Under the pieces are notes generated by a model. It ran no database searches. It was not told the origin of the DNA and saw only the letters and a program-made list of their open reading frames with translations. 34,103 nt of DNA from an uncultured Bacillota bacterium (lineage in GTDB: Bacteria; Bacillota_I; Bacilli_A; RF39; UBA660), in NCBI GenBank assembly GCA_900317975.1, contig ONIZ01000017.1, forward strand, positions 1 through 34,103. Direction: 5' to 3'. Positions within the stretch are counted from its first letter, which is position 1, and every line of letters starts with the position of its first letter. Below are positions 1-9,948 of this stretch, piece after piece. The position numbers were made by a program, and so were the translations under genes.

Positions 1-20
1 GTAGGCAAAGAAGGGGTATT

Positions 21-680
21 ATGAAAAAGAGAAATAATGAGAAAAAATTAACACCAACTTTAGTAGCAGCTATTTCAGCATTACTAATTATGATTGGTGG
101 TTATTTTATTTCATTTAATTATGTTCAATCTAAAAAAGTATACGCCTACGATTATGTTTCTACTGAATTTTTTGCTGAAAAAGATGAAGAAGGTACACCT
201 GTTGTAATTAAGAAAGAAAAAGAAGAAGAAAAACCTGAATATATTCAAGATTATGATGATGTTATAACTAATGAATATATTGGATATTTAATAATACCAA
301 AGATTAATTTAACAAAAGGATTTCTTGATAGAAGATCAAGTGAAAATGATGTTGAAAAAAATATCTATATTGTAGATGGATCAACATATCCAGATGTAGA
401 AAAAGGAAATTTTATTATCGCAGCCCATTCTGGACCAGGATGGCAAGCATTCTTTAATGATCTATATCAATTAACAACAGGAGATCAAATATATGTTACT
501 TATAAAGGAAAAAAATATACATATCAATTAACAAATGTTTATAAACAAGAAAAAACTGGTAAAATCGCAATCTATCGTAATTATGAAAAATCTACTCTAA
601 CATTAATTACTTGTACAAATCATGATTTAACATCACAAACAGTTTATATTTCAGAACTTATAAATGTTGAAGATGAATAA
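21..680 (+). CDS. Sortase family transpeptidase
   Basis: Membrane-anchored cysteine transpeptidase that would cut surface proteins at their sorting signal and join them to the wall. A single N-terminal membrane segment (about residues 12-32) is followed by a charged linker and a sortase beta-barrel starting at GYLIIPK (about residue 88). The catalytic His lies in AAHSG (H136) and the Cys in TLITC (C198). The Arg expected a few residues after the Cys appears to be Gln (SQTVY, Q206). The start is supported by a GAAGGGG ribosome site. Length (219 aa) is normal. The nearest gene, 32 nt downstream, is a membrane/coiled-coil protein and not a substrate. Likely substrates are the NPQTG proteins at 25379 and 27020 and perhaps the giant CnaB protein at 29838. 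Subclass is not certain. Confidence 0.9.
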   Translation: MKKRNNEKKLTPTLVAAISALLIMIGGYFISFNYVQSKKVYAYDYVSTEFFAEKDEEGTPVVIKKEKEEEKPEYIQDYDDVITNEYIGYLIIPKINLTKGFLDRRSSENDVEKNIYIVDGSTYPDVEKGNFIIAAHSGPGWQAFFNDLYQLTTGDQIYVTYKGKKYTYQLTNVYKQEKTGKIAIYRNYEKSTLTLITCTNHDLTSQTVYISELINVEDE

Positions 681-712
681 AAACTTAAAATAACTTAAAA
701 GGGGGTGAAGTT

Positions 713-1978
713 ATGGAAAAGTTAACTTTAGGAAAAGAACTAAGTTTATTCTTTAAGATTATTAGTGAAAATAAATTTTCTATTGTAATATTATTATTCT
801 TAATATTTTTAACTTTTATTTTTATTACTACTAATAAGAAAAATATTAAAACTACTAAGAAAATTTATATAGGAATTTATTCTTTTATTACATTATTCTT
901 ACTAATATTCAATGGTAAACATCTAGGTAAATTCTTCGATTATATGATGAATAATTTCTTTATAGCTATCTATTTCCCTAACTTTGCCATTTACTTCGCA
1001 GCTATAATTATTTCAAATATAATTGTACTAATTAGTATCTTTAATCAAAAGATAACTAAACTAATTAAAAATATAAATATAATTGTTTATACATTTATTA
1101 CTTATTTATTAATTCTATTAATAGGAATAATATCTAAATCTGATTTAGATGTATATTCACAAGCATCTATTTATAAAAATACAAGTGCTCATGCATTAAT
1201 ATCTCTTACTTCAACAGTATTTATGTTATGGATAATATTCTTAATTTTATATACAATTATTAAAAAATTCATAACAAAAGATAAAGTTAAAGAAGAAGTA
1301 ATTGTAAAAGAAAAAATAGTAAAAGAAAGAATTCTTCCTGATAATATTAAGGAAGTACCAATTCCTGCTTTCGCAACAGTAGTAACACCTATTACTGAAG
1401 AAGAAATCAATAAAAAAGCAGAAATTGAAATTCAAAAGAGAGTTAATACTCGTTTAAGAGAAACTCATCAATTAGATAATATGTTATCTAAAAAAGATTA
1501 TATGATTATCTTAAAAATGTTAAAAGATAAAGATAAATATAATGAAGCATCTAAAGAAGTAGATCAAGAAATTAATAATAATACTTATTTAGCAACTCTA
1601 TTAAAAGAAAAACAAAGAGTACTTGATAATGATAGAATGATAAAAGAAGAAAATTTAAAATTACAAGAAGAAATAGAACAAATGAAATCTGAAATAAGAA
1701 AAGAAAAACAAATTAATGATGCTGCTCAAAAGATGATGAGAATCGAAAATGAAAAAGCTTTAAGAGAAGAAAAGAAAAAGATTGAAAAAGATGTCAAGTT
1801 AGAAAAATTATCTGATGAAAAAATTGAAGAGAATAAGGAAGAAAATCCTGTAATTATTCAAAAATATGATATTTTAGATGAAGAACCTATTGCTAGAAGA
1901 ATAGTTGAAAAACCTGAGTTTACAGATGATCAATCTAGTTATTTAAAACTTCAAGCTTTATATGAAAGTGTAATGTAA
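713..1978 (+). CDS. Multi-pass membrane protein with long C-terminal coiled coil, unknown function
   Basis: I do not recognise a family. The first ~190 residues hold about five hydrophobic membrane segments. The rest, about 230 residues, is highly charged (Lys/Glu-rich) and probably cytoplasmic, with a long predicted coiled coil (about residues 225-375) and a short acidic end. A strong GGGGGTGA ribosome site precedes ATG 713. It follows the sortase gene by 32 nt with no terminator between, so the two are probably co-transcribed. The transcript ends at the hairpin that overlaps this gene's last codons. The architecture suggests a membrane-tethered scaffold, but no enzymatic motif is visible. 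Confidence 0.8.
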   Translation: MEKLTLGKELSLFFKIISENKFSIVILLFLIFLTFIFITTNKKNIKTTKKIYIGIYSFITLFLLIFNGKHLGKFFDYMMNNFFIAIYFPNFAIYFAAIIISNIIVLISIFNQKITKLIKNINIIVYTFITYLLILLIGIISKSDLDVYSQASIYKNTSAHALISLTSTVFMLWIIFLILYTIIKKFITKDKVKEEVIVKEKIVKERILPDNIKEVPIPAFATVVTPITEEEINKKAEIEIQKRVNTRLRETHQLDNMLSKKDYMIILKMLKDKDKYNEASKEVDQEINNNTYLATLLKEKQRVLDNDRMIKEENLKLQEEIEQMKSEIRKEKQINDAAQKMMRIENEKALREEKKKIEKDVKLEKLSDEKIEENKEENPVIIQKYDILDEEPIARRIVEKPEFTDDQSSYLKLQALYESVM

Positions 1979-1993
1979 TTACACTTTTTTTTT
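1965..1993 (+). terminator. Rho-independent terminator overlapping a stop codon
   Basis: A perfect 10-bp stem (AAAGTGTAAT paired with ATTACACTTT, loop GTA) runs into nine T residues. The left arm is the last codons of the upstream gene and the loop/right arm contains its TAA stop. Confidence 0.85.
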
Positions 1994-2007
1994 GATGATA
2001 TTTACTA

Positions 2008-2013
2008 TATAAT
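2008..2013 (+). promoter_or_regulatory. -10 box TATAAT for the AIM24-family gene
   Basis: TATAAT ends 18 nt before ATG 2032, directly after the preceding terminator. The -35 region falls in the T-tract and has no good match. The leader would be only about 12 nt, most of it the ribosome site. Confidence 0.5.
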
Positions 2014-2031
2014 AAGATTGAGGTGATACTT

Positions 2032-2757
2032 ATGGAATATAAAATAACAGGAGGTAATCTACCAGTAGTAAGATGTAAATTAGAACAAGGTGAATCAATC
2101 TATTGTGAAGCAGGAGCTATGTCTTGGATGGATGATACTTTAGTTATGGATACAAATATTGGTGGAGCAAAAACATTCTTTTCTAAAGCACTTACTAATG
2201 AAAAACTATTAAGAAATAAATATACTGCTGAAAAAGGAGAAGGAGAAATTGCCTTTGCTTCATGTTTTCCAGGATCAATTGGCGCAATGGAAGTTACTGA
2301 AGGAACTACTTTAATTGCTCAAGATAGTGCCTATCTAGCAAGTTATGGTAATATTCAAATGTCTATTTTCTTCCAAAAAAAAATAACTTCAGGACTATTT
2401 GCAGGAAAAGGTTTCATTATGCAAAAGTTCTATGGAAACGGAGTAGTATTTTTAGAATTTGACGGATCAGTAACAGAATATGATTTAGCTGAAGGTGAAA
2501 GAAAAATAATCGATACAGGTTACTTAGTTGCTATGGATGGAACTTGTAAAATAGATGTAGTAGTTATTAAAGGAATTAAAAATATAGTATTTGGTGGAGA
2601 AGGCTTATTCAATACTGTTGTAACAGGACCAGGTAAAGTATATATTCAATCAATGCCTATCGAAAAGACAGCTACTAAGATATATTACTCAATGCCTGGA
2701 AAACCTTCATCATCTTCATCATCTGATACATCATCATCTTCATCAAGTAGTGAATAA
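2032..2757 (+). CDS. AIM24 family protein (TIGR00266-type)
   Basis: A beta-rich, probably cytoplasmic protein of the AIM24/TIGR00266 family, whose biochemical role in bacteria is not established. Family features are visible: the [11 protein letters not shown] opening, [17 protein letters not shown] followed by FPGSI, FQKK with GxGFIMQK, and GVKN-like [12 protein letters not shown] followed by TGPGKV. The core is complete. ATG 2032 is preferred over an in-frame GTG at 2023 because AGGTGA lies at 2021-2026, a normal distance before the ATG and overlapping the GTG. The last ~17 residues are almost pure Ser with one Asp-Thr, encoded by a TCA/TCT repeat. That tail is outside the family core. The gene lies between a terminator and pcrA, 26 nt upstream of it. 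Confidence 0.88.
   Translation: MEYKITGGNLPVVRCKLEQGESIYCEAGAMSWMDDTLVMDTNIGGAKTFFSKALTNEKLLRNKYTAEKGEGEIAFASCFPGSIGAMEVTEGTTLIAQDSAYLASYGNIQMSIFFQKKITSGLFAGKGFIMQKFYGNGVVFLEFDGSVTEYDLAEGERKIIDTGYLVAMDGTCKIDVVVIKGIKNIVFGGEGLFNTVVTGPGKVYIQSMPIEKTATKIYYSMPGKPSSSSSSDTSSSSSSSE
2707..2751 (+). repeat. TCA/TCT serine-codon microsatellite
   Basis: A run of near-identical TCA and TCT codons encodes the Ser-rich tail of the AIM24-family protein. Such tracts can vary in length by replication slippage. Confidence 0.7.
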
Positions 2758-2783
2758 AAAATAATATAGGAAGTAGGTATAAC

Positions 2784-3077
2784 ATGAATTTAAATGACTT
2801 AAACGAAAGACAAAAAGAAGCAGTACTATATAATGAAGGACCACTTCTTATAATAGCAGGAGCAGGATCAGGTAAAACAAAAGCCTTAACTACAAAGATA
2901 GCTTATTTATTAGAAGAAAAAGAAGTATCGCCATATAATATATTGGCGATAACTTTTACTAACAAGGCTGCTAAAGAAATGAAAGATAGATTATATTCAT
3001 TAGTAGGTAGTATTTCTAAAAAACTTCAAGTTTCAACATTCCATAGTTTTGGATTAAGACTATTATTGAAGTTTTAG
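2784..3077 (+). CDS. pcrA: ATP-dependent DNA helicase PcrA, N-terminal fragment (frameshifted)
   Basis: First part of the UvrD/Rep-family 3'-5' DNA helicase PcrA, which works in repair and in clearing replication forks. It carries the Q-motif region (LNxxQKEAV), the Walker A site AGAGSGKT (residues 25-32), motif Ia ([10 protein letters not shown]) and the FHSFG motif. The frame then runs into TAG at 3075-3077, 98 residues in, where family members continue for over 600 more. The rest is in the -1 frame from about position 3065 and is listed as the next entry. Family spacing between the RLL after FHSFG and the GYDQNF-type segment predicts about four more residues, so about 10 nt seem missing near 3064-3069. 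The ribosome site is weak (GGAAG). As written, the gene is broken. Confidence 0.85.
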   Translation: MNLNDLNERQKEAVLYNEGPLLIIAGAGSGKTKALTTKIAYLLEEKEVSPYNILAITFTNKAAKEMKDRLYSLVGSISKKLQVSTFHSFGLRLLLKF

Positions 3078-3100
3078 GCTATGATCAAAACTTTAATATT

Positions 3101-4867
3101 ATGGATGCAGATGACTCTTTAACTGTAGTTAAAAAGATATTAAAGGATATGAATCTAGATAGTAAAACATATAATCCTCGTGCTATTAGAAATAAAATAA
3201 GTAGTTGTAAAAATGAACTTATTACTCCAGAACAATATAAAAAATATACAGTAAGTGATTATGAAGAAACTGTATATGAAGTATATAAAAAATATGAAGA
3301 AAAATTATATAAAAATAATTCTGTAGATTTTGATGATTTACTAATTTTACCAATAAAGTTATTTAGAAATCATAAAGATATTTTAGAAAAGTATCAAGAA
3401 TTATTTCAATATGTTTTAATAGATGAGTATCAAGATACTAATGAAGCTCAATATATTTTAACTAAATTAATTAGTGAAAAGTATAAGAATATTACTTGTG
3501 TAGGAGATGATTCTCAAAGTATATATTCATTTAGAGGAGCTAATTATAAAAATATACTTAATTTTGAAAAAGATTATAAAGATGCTAAAACTATTTTATT
3601 AGAACAAAATTATAGATCTACTAGTACAATTCTAGATGCCGCAAATGATGTAATTAAAAATAATAAAGAAAAGAAAGATAAAAAATTGTGGACTGCTAGA
3701 GGCGTAGGAGAAAAGATTAAATATTATAGAGCTTATAATGAAATAGATGAAGCACAATATGTAGTAAGAAGTATTAAAGATTTAATTAAGAAAAATGTTG
3801 AATATAAAGATATAGCTGTTCTTTATAGAACTAATGCCCAGTCAAGAACTTTAGAAGAAGAAATGTTAAAAGCAAATCTCCCATATAAAGTTGTTGGAGG
3901 TATTAACTTCTATGGTAGAAAAGAAATTAAAGATTTATTAGCATATCTAAGATTAATACATAATATTAAAGATAATGTTTCTCTACTTAGAATAATTAAT
4001 ACTCCAAAAAGAGGTATTGGTCTAAAGACAATAGACAATCTTACTAAAGAAGCAGATGAAAAAAATATTTCAATTTATGAAGCAATTTCTAAAGGAAAAG
4101 AATTAGAATTCAAAAAGATAATTGATAAATTAATTGAACTTTCTAATGAATTAACTCTAACTGAATTAATTGATAAAATTCTAAATTCTACTGGAATGAA
4201 AGAAGAATATGAAAGTGAAGAATCACTAGATTCAGAAATAAGATTAGAAAACTTAGAGGAATTTAAATCAATTACAAAAACTTTTGAAGAAAGAGAAGGA
4301 AATGTATCATTAGAAGATTTCTTACTTGAAACTTCACTAGTAACAGATATTGAAGAATATAAAAATGATCCAAATAGAATCAGTTTAATGACAGTTCATT
4401 CAGTAAAAGGATTAGAATTTGATAATGTATTTATTGTAGGATTAGAAGAAGGAATATTCCCTCATGTAAATTCTCTAATGGACGCAGGAGAAACAGAAGA
4501 AGAACGTCGTCTAGCATATGTCGCAATTACTAGAGCAAAAGATCATCTAACTTTAGTAAATGCAAGACAAAGAACTCTATTTGGAAGAGATCAAGTCAAT
4601 CCTGCAAGTAGATTTATTAGTGAAATAAATAAAGATTTAATAGATAATGAATCTAGAGATCCAAAAGATAAAGAAGAAAAAATAGATATAAAAGATGTAA
4701 TGCATGAAGAAGAAGTTGATTATGCTGTAGGTGATCTTGTATATCATGAGACTTTTGGAACTGGAAAAGTAGTAGAAGTAACAAATACATTAGTAAGTGT
4801 TGCCTTCAAACATCCATACGGTATAAAGAAACTTATGAAAAATCACAAGAAACTATCTAAAATCTAA
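3101..4867 (+). CDS. pcrA: ATP-dependent DNA helicase PcrA, main fragment
   Basis: Remainder of PcrA. The homologous reading frame begins upstream of ATG 3101: EVLGYDQNF is readable from about 3068, so 3101 is only the first Met in this frame and has no ribosome site. Visible helicase motifs are II (LIDEYQDTN), III (GDDSQSIYSFRGA), IV (QNYRST), V (TVHSVKGLEF) and VI (VAITRAKD), plus the C-terminal PcrA/UvrD beta-domain (VGDLVYHETFGTGKV). Together with the 98-residue N-terminal piece it would give about 690 residues, normal for PcrA. In relatives pcrA is commonly followed by ligA; here ligA is two genes downstream. The enzyme is normally essential in Gram-positive bacteria, so true loss is doubtful. 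Confidence 0.9.
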   Translation: MDADDSLTVVKKILKDMNLDSKTYNPRAIRNKISSCKNELITPEQYKKYTVSDYEETVYEVYKKYEEKLYKNNSVDFDDLLILPIKLFRNHKDILEKYQELFQYVLIDEYQDTNEAQYILTKLISEKYKNITCVGDDSQSIYSFRGANYKNILNFEKDYKDAKTILLEQNYRSTSTILDAANDVIKNNKEKKDKKLWTARGVGEKIKYYRAYNEIDEAQYVVRSIKDLIKKNVEYKDIAVLYRTNAQSRTLEEEMLKANLPYKVVGGINFYGRKEIKDLLAYLRLIHNIKDNVSLLRIINTPKRGIGLKTIDNLTKEADEKNISIYEAISKGKELEFKKIIDKLIELSNELTLTELIDKILNSTGMKEEYESEESLDSEIRLENLEEFKSITKTFEEREGNVSLEDFLLETSLVTDIEEYKNDPNRISLMTVHSVKGLEFDNVFIVGLEEGIFPHVNSLMDAGETEEERRLAYVAITRAKDHLTLVNARQRTLFGRDQVNPASRFISEINKDLIDNESRDPKDKEEKIDIKDVMHEEEVDYAVGDLVYHETFGTGKVVEVTNTLVSVAFKHPYGIKKLMKNHKKLSKI

Positions 4868-4870
4868 TAT

Positions 4871-4898
4871 TTGACAAGTTAATAAAAATTTGTAATAT
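4871..4898 (+). promoter_or_regulatory. Sigma-A-type promoter, nucleotidyltransferase gene
   Basis: A perfect -35 TTGACA (4871-4876), 16-nt spacer and -10 TAATAT (4893-4898) lie just after the pcrA stop. The start codon GTG 4919 follows 20 nt later with AAGGAG between. Confidence 0.75.
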
Positions 4899-4918
4899 AT
4901 TTTATAAGGAGTGATGTT

Positions 4919-5857
4919 GTGAAAAATAAAGATATTACATTAGTTATTCTAGCAGCTGGAATGGGTAGTAGATTCGGAGGACTAAAACAAATTGAACCAA
5001 TGGGTCCTAATGGTGAATTTATTATCGATTATTCTATTTATGATGCACTAGAAGCTGGCTTTAATAAGGTTGTATTCTTAATTAAAGAAGAAAATTTTGA
5101 TATATTCAAAGAAACTATAGGAGCTAGAGTAGAACCTCATATAAAAGTAGAATATGCATTCCAAAAGAATGATAATGTACCACTATTTTATGATGAATTA
5201 AAGGATAGACAAAAACCTCTAGGTACAGCTCATGCTATCCTTTGTTGCAAAGATGTAGTAAATGAACCATTCATGATTATTAATGCAGATGATTTCTATG
5301 GAAAAGATGCATTCATGAAAGGCGCTGAATTCTTAAAAAATCTTGAAGAAGGAACACCACATCGATATGGTATGGTAGGTTATTTAGTAAAAAATACAAT
5401 TACTGAAAATGGAAATGTAAAAAGAGGTATTTGTAATGTAGAAAATGGTTATCTAACAAAACTTACTGAAAGCTCAGTTGGTAGAATAGAAGATGGTACT
5501 ATTAAAGCAAAACCATTAGATGAAACATTAGAAGAATTTGATGTTGCTGAAGATGATACAGTATCTATGAACATGCTATTATTTGATCCTAGTATTTTTG
5601 ATTATTTAGATAGCAAGTTTAAACCATTCTTAGAAAAAAATGCTGATAAATTAGATAAATGTGAATTCTTAATACCAGATGTATTATTTGATTCAATTAA
5701 TGAAGGATTTGCTACATGTGAAGTAATTCCAACTACTTCTACATGGTATGGAGTAACATATAAAGAAGATGCACCTGCAGTAAAAGAATCAATTAAAGCA
5801 TTAGTTAGAACTGAAGAAGGAAAAAAAGGAGATTATCCATTACACCTATGGGATTGA
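4919..5857 (+). CDS. Sugar-phosphate nucleotidyltransferase
   Basis: Enzyme of the NTP_transferase family, which joins an NTP and a sugar 1-phosphate to give an NDP-sugar and pyrophosphate. The N-terminal nucleotide-binding signature is clear (LVILAAGMGSRFGG, then LKQIEPMGPNGE), followed by PLGTAHA and the metal-binding NADDFYG loop. At 312 aa it is a single catalytic domain without the left-handed beta-helix of GlmU-type enzymes. The substrate is not determinable here: UTP-glucose 1-phosphate-like or a wall/capsule sugar is plausible. The start is GTG, with AAGGAG 8 nt upstream and its own consensus promoter. The stop is TGA immediately followed by TAA, the only TGA stop seen in the window. 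Confidence 0.85.
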   Translation: MKNKDITLVILAAGMGSRFGGLKQIEPMGPNGEFIIDYSIYDALEAGFNKVVFLIKEENFDIFKETIGARVEPHIKVEYAFQKNDNVPLFYDELKDRQKPLGTAHAILCCKDVVNEPFMIINADDFYGKDAFMKGAEFLKNLEEGTPHRYGMVGYLVKNTITENGNVKRGICNVENGYLTKLTESSVGRIEDGTIKAKPLDETLEEFDVAEDDTVSMNMLLFDPSIFDYLDSKFKPFLEKNADKLDKCEFLIPDVLFDSINEGFATCEVIPTTSTWYGVTYKEDAPAVKESIKALVRTEEGKKGDYPLHLWD

Positions 5858-5882
5858 TAATTTCCCTTTTTTTTGGTATAAT
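5854..5882 (+). promoter_or_regulatory. Promoter overlapping the nucleotidyltransferase stop codon
   Basis: -35 TTGATA (5854-5859) overlaps the TGA stop; a 17-nt spacer leads to -10 TATAAT (5877-5882) with an extended TGG just upstream. A predicted start near 5889 would place the 5892-5919 hairpin at the very start of the RNA. Confidence 0.7.
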
Positions 5883-5891
5883 ATGCCCATT

Positions 5892-5925
5892 AAATAAGTA
5901 ATAGAATTATTACTTATTTTCTTTT
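5892..5925 (+). terminator. Hairpin with U-tract between promoter and gene
   Basis: A 12-bp perfect stem (AAATAAGTAATA with TATTACTTATTT, loop GAAT) is followed by TCTTTT. Only one pair is G-C, so the stem is weak. It may terminate the upstream gene or act as an attenuator on transcripts from the promoter at 5854-5882. Confidence 0.55.
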
Positions 5926-5943
5926 GTGAAAGGGGTGATTATA

Positions 5944-6705
5944 ATGTTTAAAAAGTACAAGTTAAAAAGAAAAGAAGAATTATTAAGAAAGATAAGAATA
6001 AAAAATATGCCTACTTCTATTAGAGGAGAAGAAACATTACAAAGAAACTTTGAAGAACTAAATGATGAAATAGCAAACTTTTACTTAATACTATCAGAAA
6101 ACTTACCATTTGCAGTACCAAATTTTTTAGATAGATTATCATCTCTAGACATTATAATTACTAGAAGTTCTTATAAAGAACATACTGGAAAATATGACAA
6201 TAAATTAAATGATTTAGTTGTTTATTTACCTATATCAGGAGAATATGAAATATCACCTGATTTTAGAGAAACACTATATCATGAATTATTACATATGGCA
6301 TCTTCCTATAATCATAAAGAAAAAGATGTATCAGGCTTTCTAAATGAAATAAAAACCACTTTTTCTACAATAAAAATAGGTTCAATATTAAATGAAGGAT
6401 ATACTGAACTTTTAACAAAAAGATATTTTAAATGTACTGATAATGAATACTATAAAAAAGAAGTTATATTAGCATCAAGAATAGAAGAATTTATTGGAAG
6501 AGAAGAAATGGAAAAAGCTTATTTTGAAGGTAATTTAGATTATATTATTGAAAGATTTAATGATGCAGGAATAGATGGTTTATCATTTATACAAGAAATT
6601 AGTTATGCTAGATTATTATTAGATGATAAATATTTTAATGAAGTATTAAATAAAATACCTAAATCTAAAAAAGATAGTGTAAAAAACAAACAATTAAATA
6701 AATAA
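5944..6705 (+). CDS. Putative zinc metalloprotein with HExxH motif
   Basis: I do not recognise a named family. The protein has HELLH at residues 113-117 and a second acidic motif NEGYTE about 35 residues later (E151), the spacing and form of a gluzincin-type zinc site. No signal peptide or membrane segment is visible, so it is probably cytoplasmic. The N-terminus is strongly basic and the C-terminus Lys-rich. ATG 5944 is preferred: AAGGGGTG at 5930-5936 sits 7 nt before it, and an in-frame GTG at 5926 has no separate ribosome site. It is flanked by a nucleotidyltransferase and ligA and has its own promoter and leader hairpin. Peptidase activity is inferred from the motif only. Confidence 0.75.
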   Translation: MFKKYKLKRKEELLRKIRIKNMPTSIRGEETLQRNFEELNDEIANFYLILSENLPFAVPNFLDRLSSLDIIITRSSYKEHTGKYDNKLNDLVVYLPISGEYEISPDFRETLYHELLHMASSYNHKEKDVSGFLNEIKTTFSTIKIGSILNEGYTELLTKRYFKCTDNEYYKKEVILASRIEEFIGREEMEKAYFEGNLDYIIERFNDAGIDGLSFIQEISYARLLLDDKYFNEVLNKIPKSKKDSVKNKQLNK

Positions 6706-6707
6706 AA

Positions 6708-8705
<1,998 letters not shown>

Positions 8706-8735
8706 AAAAGAATAAAACTCTAATTATTGTAAAAC

Positions 8736-8764
8736 TTTACAAATAATGTTAAAAGTGTTATAAT
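8736..8764 (+). promoter_or_regulatory. Promoter of the membrane OB-fold gene
   Basis: -35 TTTACA (8736-8741), 17-nt spacer and -10 TATAAT (8759-8764) with an extended TGT. The -35 lies in the right arm of an imperfect inverted repeat (about 8722-8748). ATG 8793 is 28 nt downstream. Confidence 0.7.
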
Positions 8765-8792
8765 ATGCAGGAATTGAAGGGATTGAATACTT

Positions 8793-9557
8793 ATGGCAAA
8801 AGAAAAAAAGTTATCTAAAGACAAAGCTTCAAAAGTAAAAAAAATACAAAAGAAAATTGATGAAGAAATAGCATATACTGATGAACCTTTATTAACTCCA
8901 ATAGAAAATTCTGAACAAGATATTTCTAAAATGAAGATAGTTAAAAAAGCAAAATTTAAAAAGAAAAAGAAAGTTAATACTAAGAAAATATTAAATATAA
9001 TATTTGTTACTATAATAGTATTAATATGTTTAATTGTAGTTGATATAGTAAGTGTTTCTAAATACAATAAAGGACCTTTCTTTGCAATCCATACTAAGAC
9101 TTATGGCGATGGAGGAACTAAAGAGTATTATGGATTAGGATATAAAGTTATTAAATATCATCAAATTCAAGGTAGAAGAGATACTGATGTAGGTCTATGG
9201 AATTTAAAATATTATACTGAACCATTAAATGTAACTGATCTAGATCTAGCAATTGAATTTGAAGAAAATCCAGAAAAAGCACTTTCTAGATATTACAAAA
9301 AATTTATAAGAATCAGTGGAGTAGTTAAATCTGTTGATAAAAAGAATAATAAGATGGTATTAGAATTCTCTGATGAAGGAGATAAATACACAATTGATAT
9401 TGAATGTTACATGGCTGAAGAAGAAAATGATATAGATACTTATGAATCTGGAGACTATGTAAGAGTAATAGGAACAGTAACAGGTTTTGCAAGACATTCA
9501 GATACTATTCCAAATACAGTAACAATGAAATATTGTTTTTCAGGAAAACAAAGCTAA
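8793..9557 (+). CDS. Membrane-anchored protein with extracytoplasmic OB-fold domain
   Basis: A Lys-rich cytoplasmic N-terminus (about 70 residues), one membrane segment (about residues 70-90) and an outer domain. The C-terminal ~100 residues (RYYKKFIRISGVVKSVD..., ending at a GDYVRVIGTVTGF strand) resemble tRNA_anti-like OB folds found in lipoprotein-like or membrane proteins. Function is unknown. The ribosome site is GAAGGGA. The gene is a single unit: it has its own promoter and ends in a strong hairpin overlapping the stop codon. The family assignment is by pattern and moderately sure. Confidence 0.7.
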   Translation: MAKEKKLSKDKASKVKKIQKKIDEEIAYTDEPLLTPIENSEQDISKMKIVKKAKFKKKKKVNTKKILNIIFVTIIVLICLIVVDIVSVSKYNKGPFFAIHTKTYGDGGTKEYYGLGYKVIKYHQIQGRRDTDVGLWNLKYYTEPLNVTDLDLAIEFEENPEKALSRYYKKFIRISGVVKSVDKKNNKMVLEFSDEGDKYTIDIECYMAEEENDIDTYESGDYVRVIGTVTGFARHSDTIPNTVTMKYCFSGKQS

Positions 9558-9581
9558 AAGGATATTATATATCCTTTTTTT
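9556..9581 (+). terminator. Rho-independent terminator
   Basis: AAAAGGATA pairs with TATCCTTTT around a 5-nt loop, followed by a T-run to 9581. The left arm begins inside the TAA stop at 9555-9557. Confidence 0.85.
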
Positions 9582-9609
9582 GATATAATATAAACAGATG
9601 TGATATAAT
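9580..9609 (+). promoter_or_regulatory. Tandem extended -10 elements upstream of gatC
   Basis: Two copies of TGATATAATAT start at 9581 and 9601, exactly 20 nt apart, each an extended -10. For the downstream copy (TATAAT 9604-9609), TTGATA at 9580-9585 gives a -35 with 18-nt spacing that overlaps the upstream -10. ATG 9633 follows 23 nt later. Confidence 0.6.
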
Positions 9610-9632
9610 ATTAAAAGTCGAAAGGAGTACCT

Positions 9633-9947
9633 ATGAAAAATAAATTAACTAAAGAAGAAGTTCTTCATGTTGCTGAACTTGCTCGTATAGAAGTAACAAA
9701 AGAAGAATTAGAAAAGTACCAAGTAGAATTAAAAAAACTATTAGATGATGTTGAAAAGATAAATGACGTAGATAATTATGATGAAGAAATAATGATTGCT
9801 CCATGGACAAATAATACTACTTTAAGAAGTGATGAAGAAGGAGAAATGTTAGATCCAAAAGATGTATTATTAAATGCTCCTCATCATACAGCTAATTATA
9901 TAGCAGTACCAACTGTAATTAATGAAAATGAAAGTGAAGGTGCTTAA
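9633..9947 (+). CDS. gatC: Asp-tRNA(Asn)/Glu-tRNA(Gln) amidotransferase subunit C
   Basis: Small subunit that wraps GatA and GatB in the GatCAB amidotransferase, which converts misacylated Glu-tRNA(Gln) and/or Asp-tRNA(Asn) to the correct amide form in the cytoplasm. Family features: KEEVLHVAELARIEVTKEE at the N-terminus, the hinge region with ILD-like LLDDVEKINDVD, and the C-terminal LRSDE and NAPHH-type stretches that contact GatA. Length of 104 aa is normal. A strong AAAGGAG site precedes the start. It opens the gatCAB operon, with gatA starting one nucleotide after its stop. Confidence 0.96.
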   Translation: MKNKLTKEEVLHVAELARIEVTKEELEKYQVELKKLLDDVEKINDVDNYDEEIMIAPWTNNTTLRSDEEGEMLDPKDVLLNAPHHTANYIAVPTVINENESEGA

Positions 9948-9948
9948 T

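Noticed and set aside
3060..3080. Programmed -1 frameshift in pcrA
   Set aside because: No X-XXY-YYZ slippery heptamer is seen at the overlap, and the join would be several residues short compared with the family.
5855..5860. Genetic code 4 (TGA as Trp), since the nucleotidyltransferase ends TGA-TAA
   Set aside because: All conserved Trp are TGG and no conserved gene needs an in-frame TGA.
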